Part shown: in pieces, positions 54,347 to 64,000 of the stretch | Layout of the letters: each line of letters begins with the position of its first letter | How positions within the stretch are numbered: the first letter of the stretch is position 1 | Source: Alkalidesulfovibrio alkalitolerans DSM 16529 | Lineage (GTDB): Bacteria > Desulfobacterota > Desulfovibrionia > Desulfovibrionales > Desulfovibrionaceae | DNA length: 64,000 nucleotides | Reading direction: 5' to 3' | Assembly (NCBI RefSeq): GCF_000422245.1 | Contig: NZ_ATHI01000029.1 | Span: 1-64,000, forward strand | Position numbers and translations under genes: made by a program | The notes under the pieces: generated by a model | The model's database searches: none | Told to the model about the DNA's origin: nothing | The model's input: the letters and a program-made list of their open reading frames with translations, nothing else

Positions 54347-54793
54347 TCACGAAACCGCGTCCCGGATGAGCTCCCGCCCCTTCTCGGCCGCGAAGGCGAT
54401 GTAGCGAGCGCAGTGCGAATCTCGCAGCCCGCGCTCGGCGAAAATCTTCTGCCCCTCGGGCGTGCCCAGATGACAACCCAGCAGTTCGACGCAATTGTCG
54501 CTGCCGAAGCTCTCGCGGAAGGAGGCGAGCAATTCCTGGGTCAGGGCGTAGGGGATCTCCAGGGAATCCTCGGGCGAATCGCGGCCCGTGGCCAGCCCGA
54601 TGGCCAGCACGGCCCCGGCGAGCGCGCCGCACATGCCGCCGCTGCGGGACAGGCCGGAGCAAAACGCGGTCGCGGCGCGCGGCAGGCAGCCAGCGTCGAG
54701 CCCCAGGTCTTCGGCCAGGGCGCGGCTCACGCTCTCGGCGCACAGCCATTTGGCATTCCAATGGGACAAGGCGCGGGTAGCCACGTCGTTCAT
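54347..54793 (-). CDS. C-GCAxxG-C-C family protein
   Basis: 148-aa protein with cysteines at the family positions: WLCAESV, AFCSGLSRSGGMCGALAGAVL, and later NCVELLGC and SHCARYI. These cysteines may hold a metal or redox centre. The family has no assigned role; related proteins often sit near redox or reductase genes. It begins 18 bp after kdsD and is probably co-transcribed. Confidence 0.85.
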   Translation of the reverse strand: MNDVATRALSHWNAKWLCAESVSRALAEDLGLDAGCLPRAATAFCSGLSRSGGMCGALAGAVLAIGLATGRDSPEDSLEIPYALTQELLASFRESFGSDNCVELLGCHLGTPEGQKIFAERGLRDSHCARYIAFAAEKGRELIRDAVS

Positions 54794-54811
54794 GGGAGAC
54801 CTCGCAAGAAT

Positions 54812-55792
54812 CTAGGGCGCGAACTTGAAGCGGCCTTTGCCGAGCAGGTCGTGCAGATGGACCATGCCCGCGAGCCTGCCCTGCCCGTCCACCACAGGCA
54901 ACACCGTGACCTGGCGCGCTTCCATGAGGTCCATGGCCTCGGCCGCGGTCTGCCTGGACGAAAGCCTGAGCCCGCCGCGCGTCATGACGTCGCCCACGGG
55001 CGCGGAAAGATCGAGCCGTCCGGCAGCGGCCATACGCCGCACGTCGCCGTCCGTGAGCACGCCGAGCAGGCGGCCTTCGTCGCACACGGCAAGAAAGCCC
55101 AGGCGGCCCTCGTTCATCACGGCCAGGGCCTGCGAAAGCGCGGCTCTCGGTGTGGCGATGGGCAGCTTCTGGTCGTGCATCACGGCCGTCACCGGCTGAG
55201 CCAAGCGGCGGCCCAGGGCTCCGCCGGGATGGCAGCGCTGGAAATCCTCCTGGCGGAACTGCTTGAGCTCGATGAGACACACGGCCAGCGCGTCGCCAAG
55301 GGCAAGCTGGGCCGTGGTCGAGGCCGTGGGCGCGAGGTTGTGCGGACAGGCCTCGCGCGGCACGCGGGCGTCAAGCACCACGTCGGCCATTTGGGCGAGG
55401 CTCGAATCGGCCCTGCCGGTCATGGCCACCACGCACACGCCAAGAGTCTTGAGCGGCGGAATGATGGCGTTGAGCTCGTCGGTCTCGCCGGAATTGGAGA
55501 TGGCCAAAGCCACGTCCTCGGGCCGGATCAGGCCCAGGTCGCCGTGCGCGCCTTCCACAGGGTGCAGGAAATAGGCGGGGGTGCCGGTACTGGAGAAGGT
55601 GGCCGCGATTTTGCGTCCCACGAGGCCGGACTTGCCAAGCCCCGTGACGACCACCCTGCCCCGACAAGCGGCCAGCAGCTCCACAGCCTGGGAGAACGCG
55701 CCGTCGAGCCTCCCGGCCACGCCCAAAAGCCCCTCGACCTCGATGGCGATGACCTCGCGGCCCAGGGCCGCCCAATCGCGCGAGCCGTCCAT
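54812..55792 (-). CDS. kdsD: Arabinose-5-phosphate isomerase (KpsF/GutQ/KdsD type)
   Basis: Interconverts ribulose-5-P and arabinose-5-P, the first step to KDO for lipopolysaccharide (326 aa). A SIS domain (VVVTGLGKSGLVGRKIAATF, ISNSGETDEL, PTASTTAQLALGDALAV) is followed by two CBS domains (from about 195, MHDQKLPIATPRAALSQAL and VMTRGGLRLSSRQTAAEAM). GGAGG lies three bases before the ATG at 55792. It follows purF by 17 bp. Confidence 0.93.
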   Translation of the reverse strand: MDGSRDWAALGREVIAIEVEGLLGVAGRLDGAFSQAVELLAACRGRVVVTGLGKSGLVGRKIAATFSSTGTPAYFLHPVEGAHGDLGLIRPEDVALAISNSGETDELNAIIPPLKTLGVCVVAMTGRADSSLAQMADVVLDARVPREACPHNLAPTASTTAQLALGDALAVCLIELKQFRQEDFQRCHPGGALGRRLAQPVTAVMHDQKLPIATPRAALSQALAVMNEGRLGFLAVCDEGRLLGVLTDGDVRRMAAAGRLDLSAPVGDVMTRGGLRLSSRQTAAEAMDLMEARQVTVLPVVDGQGRLAGMVHLHDLLGKGRFKFAP

Positions 55793-55809
55793 GTCCCTCC
55801 CTCGTCCAG

Positions 55810-57216
55810 TTACCAGGACAGGGCGATCTCGTTCTCCAGGCAAGCCTTGCCGCTCTCGGGCGGCACGGCCACCGGATACTCGCCGTTGAAACAGGCCAGA
55901 CACCAGGCGTCCTTGGCCTGGACCGAGCTCAAGAGCCCCTCGACGGAGATGTAATGCAGCGACTCCAGGCCGATGAAGCGGGCGATCTCGTCCACGGTGT
56001 TGTTGGCCGCGATGAGTTCGCCCTTGGAGGAGAAATCGATGCCGTAGAAGCAGGGAAAGCGGATGGGCGGGCAGCACACGCGCATGTGCACCTCGCGCGC
56101 GCCCAGTTCGCGCAGCTTCTTGACGCGGCTGCGGATGGTCGTGCCGCGCACGATGGAGTCATCCACGATGCAGATGCGCTTGCCTTTGATCATGTTGCGC
56201 ACCGGGTTGATCTTGATGCGCGTGGAGAAGTCGCGCATGGTCTGCGAGGGCTGGATGAAGGTCCGACCCACGTAGTGGTTGCGGATCATGCACATTTCGA
56301 GCGGCAGGCCGGACTCCTGGCCGAAGCCCACGGCCGCGTAGATGCCCGAATCCGGGAAGGGCATGACGAAATCGGCGTCCACCGGAGCCTCGCGCGCCAA
56401 TATCTGCCCCATGCGCTTCCTGTTTTCATAGACGACTTCGCCGAAAACCGTGGAGTCGGGACGCGCGAAGTAGATGTGCTCGAAAATGCACTGTCGCGTG
56501 GGCGCGGGGTCGCCCAGGGTGACAGAGCGCACGCACTTGTTCTCGATGACCAGCATCTCGCCGGGTTCGAGGGGGCGGATGTATTCGGCTTCGAGGAGGT
56601 CGAAGGCGCAGGTCTCGGAGGCCAGGACGTGGGCGTCCTGCACGCGGCCGAGCGCCAACGGCCGAAAGCCGTTGGGATCGCGCACGGCGATCAGCTTGTT
56701 GTTCACCAGAATAAGCAAAGAATAGGCCCCGCGCACCCGCTCACAAGCCTTGGCGATGGCCTGCTCCACGCCGCCGTTGTGCAGGTGGCGGGCGATGAGG
56801 TGCACGAATATCTCGGAATCCATGGTGGTCTGGAAGATGGAGCCCGTGGATTCGAGCTCGCGCCGCAGTTCCAGGGTGTTCACCAGATTGCCGTTGTGCG
56901 CGATGGCCATCTGGATGTTGCCGAAGCGCACCAGGAACGGCTGGGCGTTGCGGATCAGCGACGCGCCCGTGGTGGAATAGCGCACGTGGCCCACGGCGAT
57001 GCGGCCCTTGAGTTCTTTGCCGAGATGGCGCTCGGTGAAGACGTCGGGCACGAGGCCCATGCCCTTGTGCTCGCGAATCTTCTCGCCGTCCCAGGTGACG
57101 ATGCCCGCCGACTCCTGCCCGCGATGCTGCTGGGCGTACAGGCCGAAATAGGCCATGCGGGCGGCCTCTTCGTGATTGTAGATGGCGAAGAGCCCGCAAT
57201 ACTCCTTCTTGCTCAT
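55810..57216 (-). CDS. purF: Amidophosphoribosyltransferase
   Basis: First committed step of purine synthesis, PRPP plus glutamine to phosphoribosylamine (468 aa). The Ntn nucleophile is Cys7 (MSKKEY removed, CGLFAIYNH). QHRGQESAGI and NGNLVN lie in the glutaminase half, and ICIVDDSIVRGTT is the PRPP loop. Cys residues in RQCIFEHIYF, RFPCFYGID and AWCLACF match the [4Fe-4S] type of Bacillus. The gene starts 23 bp behind carB, an operon of nucleotide genes. Confidence 0.95.
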   Translation of the reverse strand: MSKKEYCGLFAIYNHEEAARMAYFGLYAQQHRGQESAGIVTWDGEKIREHKGMGLVPDVFTERHLGKELKGRIAVGHVRYSTTGASLIRNAQPFLVRFGNIQMAIAHNGNLVNTLELRRELESTGSIFQTTMDSEIFVHLIARHLHNGGVEQAIAKACERVRGAYSLLILVNNKLIAVRDPNGFRPLALGRVQDAHVLASETCAFDLLEAEYIRPLEPGEMLVIENKCVRSVTLGDPAPTRQCIFEHIYFARPDSTVFGEVVYENRKRMGQILAREAPVDADFVMPFPDSGIYAAVGFGQESGLPLEMCMIRNHYVGRTFIQPSQTMRDFSTRIKINPVRNMIKGKRICIVDDSIVRGTTIRSRVKKLRELGAREVHMRVCCPPIRFPCFYGIDFSSKGELIAANNTVDEIARFIGLESLHYISVEGLLSSVQAKDAWCLACFNGEYPVAVPPESGKACLENEIALSW

Positions 57217-57239
57217 GGCCGTCCTCCGGGACCGGGGCC

Positions 57240-60473
<3,234 letters not shown>

Positions 60474-60540
60474 GTTTGGCAGGAGTTGAGGTTTGAGGCG
60501 CTTGGGCCGGAAATGTGCTGGAAGCGGTGTATGCCATAGA

Positions 60541-60565
60541 GCCTTACACCGCAAGGCTTTTTGCA
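60541..60565. other. Hairpin in the carB leader
   Basis: AGCCTT-ACACCGC-AAGGCT inverted repeat between the predicted promoter and the carB start codon. On the plus strand it is followed by TTTTTGC, so it would look like a terminator in the direction opposite to carB. Confidence 0.4.
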
Positions 60566-60585
60566 GCCCCCCGCGAGGCATGGGG

Positions 60586-60614
60586 AGACTAGCGCAAAGC
60601 CCGCCGAGAAGCAA
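60586..60614 (-). promoter_or_regulatory. Candidate sigma-70 promoter of carB-purF-kdsD
   Basis: On the minus strand: TTGCTT (60614-60609), 17-base spacer, TAGTCT (60591-60586). Predicted leader is about 105 bases. Confidence 0.45.
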
Positions 60615-60765
60615 GGCGGGGGCGCGCTCCCGATCCCGCACCAACCCGCCCCGGAAGGCACGCCGGGCGCTGTTTCGCGGGGTGATTGACACTCCGAGCG
60701 GTCGGCCCTAATGAGGCCACACCCCGCTTTCCGGCGGGGATTCGTCTTTCCATCGGAGTCCGGCC

Positions 60766-61107
60766 GTGCCCGTGCTTCTCAAGACCGTCATCCTGCTCAC
60801 GCTGTCCAACGTCTTCATGACCTTCGCCTGGTACGCGCACCTGAAGAACCTGGCGGCCAAGCCGTGGTACGTTGCGGCCCTCGTCTCGTGGGGCATCGCC
60901 CTGTTCGAGTACCTGCTCCAGGTGCCCGCCAACCGCATCGGCTACACCCAACTCAGCCTGCCGCAACTGAAGATCATGCAGGAGGTCATCACCCTGGCGG
61001 TCTTCGCGCCCTTCTCCATCTGGTACATGGGCCAGCCCTTCAAGCTCGACTTCGTCTGGGCGGGCCTTTGCCTGTGCGGGGCGGTCTACTTCATCTTCCG
61101 GAATTAG
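60766..61107 (+). CDS. DUF486/DMT-family small membrane protein
   Basis: 113-aa protein with four predicted transmembrane helices: LLKTVILLTLSNVFMTFAWY, a second near 38-55, VITLAVFAPFSIWYMG, and AGLCLCGAVYFIFR. The DUF486 family belongs to the drug/metabolite transporter clan, but function is unknown. It starts at a GTG with CGGAG upstream. It is divergent from carB and converges on hgcB. Confidence 0.82.
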   Translation: MPVLLKTVILLTLSNVFMTFAWYAHLKNLAAKPWYVAALVSWGIALFEYLLQVPANRIGYTQLSLPQLKIMQEVITLAVFAPFSIWYMGQPFKLDFVWAGLCLCGAVYFIFRN

Positions 61108-61175
61108 AAATGGCGAAAGACGTCTGTTCAGATACAGGTCTGCGCCTTTCCCCCAACCAACCTGCCAAGCGGTAA

Positions 61176-61475
61176 TCAGGAACAGCAGGCGTCCGGGGCC
61201 ACGACCCGGCGCAGAAGCGGCACGCGCGAGAGCCAGCCGTAGAGGATGGCCTGGGCGCAGCCCACGCCCGGCCGGACCGTGATGGCCCCGGACGGACAGT
61301 TCAAGGCGCAGGCCCCGCACTCCATGCAGCCGCCGTGGTCCACGAGCTCGGCCTTGTCTCCACGCAGCGCGAAGACCTCGTGCGGGCAGACCGTGGGGCA
61401 CGCGCCGCAGCCGATGCACTTCTCCCGGTCGTAGTCCAGGGTGACGATGTTCTCCAGGTGCCTGAAATCCCTCAT
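61176..61475 (-). CDS. hgcB: Mercury methylation ferredoxin HgcB
   Basis: 99-aa ferredoxin essential, together with HgcA, for making methylmercury. Two [4Fe-4S] motifs are present: CIGCGACPTVCPHE and the HgcB-specific CMECGACALNCPSG. The protein ends in CCS, keeping the C-terminal vicinal cysteine pair known from HgcB. It probably reduces the HgcA corrinoid to Co(I) and may hand over Hg(II). GGAGG lies six bases before the ATG, and the start shares one base with the hgcA stop (TGATG). Confidence 0.95.
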   Translation of the reverse strand: MRDFRHLENIVTLDYDREKCIGCGACPTVCPHEVFALRGDKAELVDHGGCMECGACALNCPSGAITVRPGVGCAQAILYGWLSRVPLLRRVVAPDACCS

Positions 61476-62518
61476 CACGAACCTCCAGCAGCCGGGCCGC
61501 CGAACCAGGACCAGCCCAGCCACAACATGACGGCCAGAAACGCCAGCAGCCCCTGCGCGGGCATGTAGCGCCGCATCTCGCGATCCACGCCGGAGAGCGA
61601 GGTGAACGGCGTGGAGCCGGTGTAGTGCATGGCGAACCAGGAAGAGAACGCGGCGCAGATCGACAGCGCGGCCAGCCCCTCGGGTACGGAGCGCGCCAGA
61701 AGCACGGCCAGCGGCAGCCCAACGGCCGCGCCCGCGAGCAGCCCCTTGGCCGCAAAGGCGCGGCCGGGCAACAGACGCAAGAGCGCGGGCGTGACGAACG
61801 TGCCCCCGACGAACCCCGCCAGGGTCATGGCGAAGGCCCCAAGGCCCACCGCAAGCAGGCCCATGACCGAAAAACCGCCCTTCCAGGCCGGCCCGAGCGC
61901 GGCCAGCACAAGGCAGAGCGCCAGGGTCCAGGCCATGAACTTGCGCGCGGCGTGCATCTCCACCAGGGCCACGGTCAGCCTCTCGCCGAGCGGAAACTCG
62001 GCCCGCCGCATAGACGGCTCGGCCGTGAACCCGGCCCCCAGAAAGGCAGGCAGATCGCGCGAGCGCACCGGGCCGAACACGGCGCCGAAACCGCACAGCC
62101 CACGCAGTTTGCGGGCGGCCACGCCGGGCGCGGCAAGCTGGGGCAAGACGAGCCTGCGGTGCTCCACGATCCGTTCGAGCCCCGTGGCGCGGACCCGCGC
62201 GGCCACCTCTGCGGTGGAGAAGCTGCGCTTGCCCGCCGCGCACCAGACGTTGATCCCGTAGGTCTCGATGACCAGAAGCCAGCAACTGTGCCCGGCCAGG
62301 TCACGGCGAAGGATATCGAAGGTCAGCTTGTAGTTGCAGGTCACGATGACCGGGCTTTGTGCGTCCGGCTCACCCAGGGCGTAGAGCCCCGGCGCGATGC
62401 GGTAGCTGTCGCGGCCGATGCCCATGCGCACGGCCAGCGCGCCCAGGCGGTCCGACGCGGCCCAGTCAAACCGCACCCTCGGCACGAGCCCGGCGGGCGT
62501 TTGCAGCCAGCCACTCAC
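61475..62518 (-). CDS. hgcA: Mercury methylation corrinoid protein HgcA
   Basis: Corrinoid protein that transfers a methyl group to Hg(II). In the 347 residues from the GTG at 62518, the signature cap-helix NVWCAAGK is at 90-97, with Cys93 the cobalt-ligand cysteine. The first 170 residues form the soluble corrinoid domain. Five transmembrane helices follow (AWTLALCLVLAALG, LLAVGLGAFAMTLAGF, AAKGLLAGAAVGLPLAVLLA, LAALSICAAFSSWFAM, LLAFLAVMLWLGWSWF). The true N-terminus is in doubt: this GTG has only a weak site, and the segment just upstream (PGLRSWDFVSGWLQTP) resembles the conserved family N-terminus. The same frame may begin at 62878 if two TGA codons are read as selenocysteine (see next entries). 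Confidence 0.93.
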   Translation of the reverse strand: MSGWLQTPAGLVPRVRFDWAASDRLGALAVRMGIGRDSYRIAPGLYALGEPDAQSPVIVTCNYKLTFDILRRDLAGHSCWLLVIETYGINVWCAAGKRSFSTAEVAARVRATGLERIVEHRRLVLPQLAAPGVAARKLRGLCGFGAVFGPVRSRDLPAFLGAGFTAEPSMRRAEFPLGERLTVALVEMHAARKFMAWTLALCLVLAALGPAWKGGFSVMGLLAVGLGAFAMTLAGFVGGTFVTPALLRLLPGRAFAAKGLLAGAAVGLPLAVLLARSVPEGLAALSICAAFSSWFAMHYTGSTPFTSLSGVDREMRRYMPAQGLLAFLAVMLWLGWSWFGGPAAGGS

Positions 62519-62878
62519 GAAATCCCAGGACCTGAGCCCCGGCCGCTCTCCTGCCGCCTCCGGCGGCAGTTCGTTCCTGGGGCCTCAGCACGGCGCGTCG
62601 TCGGCAGGCGCACCCTGCGCGATCACATCCCCTGCCCCGCACGGCGACCCGTTCGTTCCGCATGAAATATTGGTCGTAAAGGCAGCAAAGTCCTTGGCAG
62701 TTAAAGCGGCCGGGGAAACCAGCGTGCGGTCGCCCGGCGCATCCGGCGAGCATCCGCATGCGCCGCTAGTCGTCTCCGCGCCCGGCGGAGGAGGTGGAGT
62801 TCAGGTGAATCGTCCGGGACCGCAGGCCCCTGCTGATTCCGGGCCGGGTTGCGCGGCAAAGGGATCGAGTGGTTTCAT
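62519..62878 (-). CDS. Possible Cys/selenocysteine-rich N-terminal extension of HgcA, or short leader ORF
   Basis: From the ATG at 62878 the hgcA frame is free of TAA and TAG for 120 codons and contains two TGA codons (62803-62801, codon 26; 62587-62585, codon 98). The ATG overlaps the arsR stop (ATGA) and GGAG lies five bases before it. The predicted peptide is Cys-, Gly- and Pro-rich, with GACGPG, GACGCSPD, CGTNGSPCG and APC followed by the second TGA. If TGA means stop, the frame gives only a 25-residue leader and hgcA must start at the weak GTG at 62518 or a CTG at 62569. If read as selenocysteine, HgcA has 467 residues. Selenocysteine machinery is not in this window. Confidence 0.5.
62551..62569 (-). 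promoter_or_regulatory. SECIS-like hairpin after the second in-frame TGA
   Basis: CTGCCGCC-GGA-GGCGGCAG, an eight-pair stem with GG in the loop. The loop begins 23 bases after the TGA at 62587-62585, inside the range accepted for bacterial SECIS elements (about 16-37). Confidence 0.45.
62774..62790 (-). promoter_or_regulatory. SECIS-like hairpin after the first in-frame TGA
   Basis: CTCCGC-CGGGC-GCGGAG, a six-pair stem with GGG in the loop. The loop begins 16 bases after the TGA at 62803-62801, at the short end of the bacterial SECIS range. Confidence 0.4.
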
Positions 62879-63192
62879 GGCTTCTCCGTGGCGTCAAGCC
62901 CGGCCGCACAGGCGGCGAAGCGGGCCAGACGCTCCCTGTCGAGACAGTAGCAGATGCGCGGCCCCTCCACCTCGCCGAGCAGCAGCCCGGCCTCCTTGAG
63001 CACCTTCAGGTGCTGGCTGACCGTGGACTGGGCGAGCGGCATGATCTCCACGATACGGCCGCAGACGCAACGCCCCTCGGCTGCCAGATGGCGCACTATG
63101 GCCACCCGCGCCGGATGCCCCAGAGCCTTGGCCATCGCGGCGAATTCGTCGTCGGACAGGGAGAGGGAATTCGTTTCGGCATCCATCGCCAT
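62875..63192 (-). CDS. ArsR-family transcriptional regulator
   Basis: 105-aa winged-helix repressor. ALGHPARVAIVRHLAAEGRC opens the domain, CVCGRIVEIM carries a Cys pair near the usual metal site, and LAQSTVSQHLKVLKEAGLLL is the recognition helix region. PRICYCLDRERL adds two more Cys. It is the first gene of arsR-hgcA-hgcB, and such regulators are known next to hgcAB in other bacteria. The Met at 63186 may be the true start, since the predicted transcription start falls at about 63189, which would make the message almost leaderless. Confidence 0.9.
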   Translation of the reverse strand: MAMDAETNSLSLSDDEFAAMAKALGHPARVAIVRHLAAEGRCVCGRIVEIMPLAQSTVSQHLKVLKEAGLLLGEVEGPRICYCLDRERLARFAACAAGLDATEKP

Positions 63193-63224
63193 TCGACGAT
63201 AGGCGATGAAAAATGCGAGGTCAA
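63184..63224 (-). promoter_or_regulatory. Promoter and candidate operator of arsR-hgcAB
   Basis: On the minus strand: TTGACC (63224-63219), 17-base spacer, TATCGT (63201-63196). An inverted repeat CATCGCC/GGCGATG (63202-63208 and 63184-63190) flanks the -10 box and the start codon, a suitable site for self-repression by the ArsR protein. Confidence 0.5.
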
Positions 63225-63285
63225 GGAGTGCGGCGCTCTGAAGAGCGCTTTCCGACTTTGCTCAAAGCCTCGCGCGCGCGGGTGC

Positions 63286-63338
63286 AAAAAAAATCCGGGC
63301 CTGGACACGCCATCATGCGCCCAGGCCCGGATTTTTTT
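63286..63338. terminator. Bidirectional terminator left of the SufB/SufD gene
   Basis: AAAATCCGGGCCTGG ... CCAGGCCCGGATTTTTTT, a 15-pair stem with a 16-base loop, A-run and T-run on either side. It isolates the arsR-hgcAB operon from the suf gene. Confidence 0.9.
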
Positions 63339-63368
63339 CATGCAGGCTATTGCCGAATTCCTTTTGGG

Positions 63369-63492
63369 CAGACCGTTCAAAAAGCGCCAGATGCAAGGCG
63401 CAAGAAAAGTTCAAGGCCGACGCGTATTACAAATACGCGAGGATTTGAACTTTTCGCGGCAACGCAGCAGATGGTGCTTTTAGGGCGGTCTG
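63369..63492. repeat. Long palindromic interspersed repeat, copy 3
   Basis: 124 bp. The core matches copies 1 and 2 (GCAAGAAAAGTTCAAGG, CGCGTATT...AATACGCG, TTGAACTTTTCGCGGC). The outermost arms differ from the other copies but still pair with each other (CAGACC/GGTCTG), which implies selection on structure. It abuts the stop codon of the suf gene. Confidence 0.85.
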
Positions 63493-64000
63493 TTAGAACA
63501 TGTCCTTTTCGGATTCCGCGATAGTCTTGTCCAGCACCTTGCGCAGCTTGTCCGGCAGACCCATGATGTCCACGTTCAAAAAGCCCCGCACGATGGTCGA
63601 GGTGGCCTCGTCCTCGTCCAGGCCGCGCGCGGTCAGGTATTCGATCTCTTCCTGGGCGATCTTGCCCACGGCCGCCTCGTGCGAGAGCTCCACGCCCTCC
63701 ACCGTGCCTTCAAGTTCAGGAATGGCGTGGATCACGCCTCCGCCGAGGATGAGTCCCTTGCACTCCAGATGCCCCTTGGCGGGCACGGTGTTGCCCTGGA
63801 TGTGGCCGCGGTTGACGATGGTTCCGCCGCTGGCGATGGTCCGGGCGATGATCTCGCAGCGCGTCTCGGGCGCGTTCATGATCACGCGGTTGCCCATGTC
63901 CAGGTACGAGCCCTTGGGCGCGACGACCACGGAATTAAAGCGCGCCAGCGCCCCCCTGCCGGCCAGGGTGATGGTCGGATACATCTGGAGGTACTTCACG
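63493..64000 (-). CDS. SufB/SufD-family Fe-S cluster scaffold protein (partial)
   Basis: C-terminal 168 residues of a SufBD beta-helix protein, cut by the window edge; the real start lies beyond 64000. RGHIQGNTVPAKGHLECKGL, GVIHAIPELEG and LSHEAAVGKIAQEEIEYLTARG are the SufB/D core, with the Cys and His that bind the nascent cluster. In sulfate reducers a single SufB-like protein often works with one SufC ATPase; sufC would be just upstream if so. It ends at the palindromic repeat. Confidence 0.88.
   Translation of the reverse strand, partial: VKYLQMYPTITLAGRGALARFNSVVVAPKGSYLDMGNRVIMNAPETRCEIIARTIASGGTIVNRGHIQGNTVPAKGHLECKGLILGGGVIHAIPELEGTVEGVELSHEAAVGKIAQEEIEYLTARGLDEDEATSTIVRGFLNVDIMGLPDKLRKVLDKTIAESEKDMF

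Noticed and set aside
62466-62759. Alternative minus-strand frame of about 98 codons between arsR and hgcA
   Set aside because: It is Arg-rich, lacks a ribosome-binding site and overlaps hgcA; the hgcA frame is better supported by its start signal and Cys pattern.

Overview
The window is GC-rich DNA from an anaerobic Gram-negative bacterium, most likely a sulfate reducer of the Desulfovibrio group (Desulfobacterota). This is inferred from gene content: a diheme-type fumarate reductase with a two-subunit class I fumarase, a four-subunit 2-oxoacid:ferredoxin oxidoreductase, the mercury-methylation pair hgcA/hgcB, a corrinoid-activator-like ASKHA protein, and a single-protein SufB/SufD-type scaffold. 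No tRNA, rRNA, CRISPR array or complete insertion sequence was seen. The last gene runs off the right edge.

Layout. 0-13.4 kb: housekeeping genes (mnmA, a PilZ protein, two tandem TPR lipoproteins on the minus strand, mtaB, then a tightly packed run yicC-remA-gmk-pyrF-TPR-HDOD-recJ and an AI-2E-family permease), with lipB-lipA-HNH on the minus strand. 13.4-18.4 kb: frdCAB plus fumarase alpha/beta in one operon ending in a strong terminator. 18.4-21.4 kb: an AT-rich island carrying an OLD-family nuclease and a UvrD-like helicase, a Gabija-like phage-defence pair. 21.4-30 kb: a DUF438/hemerythrin/PAS protein, a vapBC pair with a palindromic element lodged behind it, a Tim44-domain protein, glnS, an FAD oxidoreductase and an EamA transporter. 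30-34.2 kb: flagellin with a sigma-28 promoter and two tandem M23 peptidase paralogues. 34.2-41.4 kb: a zinc-ribbon protein, the ASKHA/2Fe-2S activator, an Rsm22-type methyltransferase, xth, an AT-rich mrr gene broken by a frameshift, a phosphoesterase, 5-formyl-THF cyclo-ligase and pgeF. 41.4-47.8 kb: a polar amino-acid ABC transporter and, divergently, korDABC. 47.8-60.5 kb: a long minus-strand series (MIF-like protein, PBP1A, YkgJ-like, PilZ, GT39, EamA, C-GCAxxG-C-C protein, kdsD, purF, carB). 60.7-64 kb: a small DUF486 membrane protein, arsR-hgcA-hgcB, and a partial SufB/SufD gene.

How genes work together. FrdCAB and the fumarase interconvert succinate, fumarate and malate. KorDABC links 2-oxoacid oxidation or reductive carboxylation to ferredoxin. 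KdsD feeds KDO/lipopolysaccharide synthesis, while PurF and CarB start purine and pyrimidine/arginine synthesis. HgcA and HgcB form the corrinoid/ferredoxin pair that methylates Hg(II), with an ArsR-family repressor as first gene of the operon.

Most interesting observation. Between arsR and the recognised start of hgcA the hgcA reading frame stays open for 120 codons except for two TGA codons. It begins at an ATG that overlaps the arsR stop behind a good ribosome-binding site. Each TGA is followed at bacterial SECIS distance by a stem-loop with GG in its loop, and the predicted peptide is rich in Cys. HgcA may therefore be a selenoprotein with a Cys/Sec-rich N-terminal arm. This is an inference that needs experimental or comparative confirmation. 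A second notable pattern is a family of about 122-bp palindromic repeats (three full and two half copies), one of them flanked by a perfect 17-bp direct repeat.
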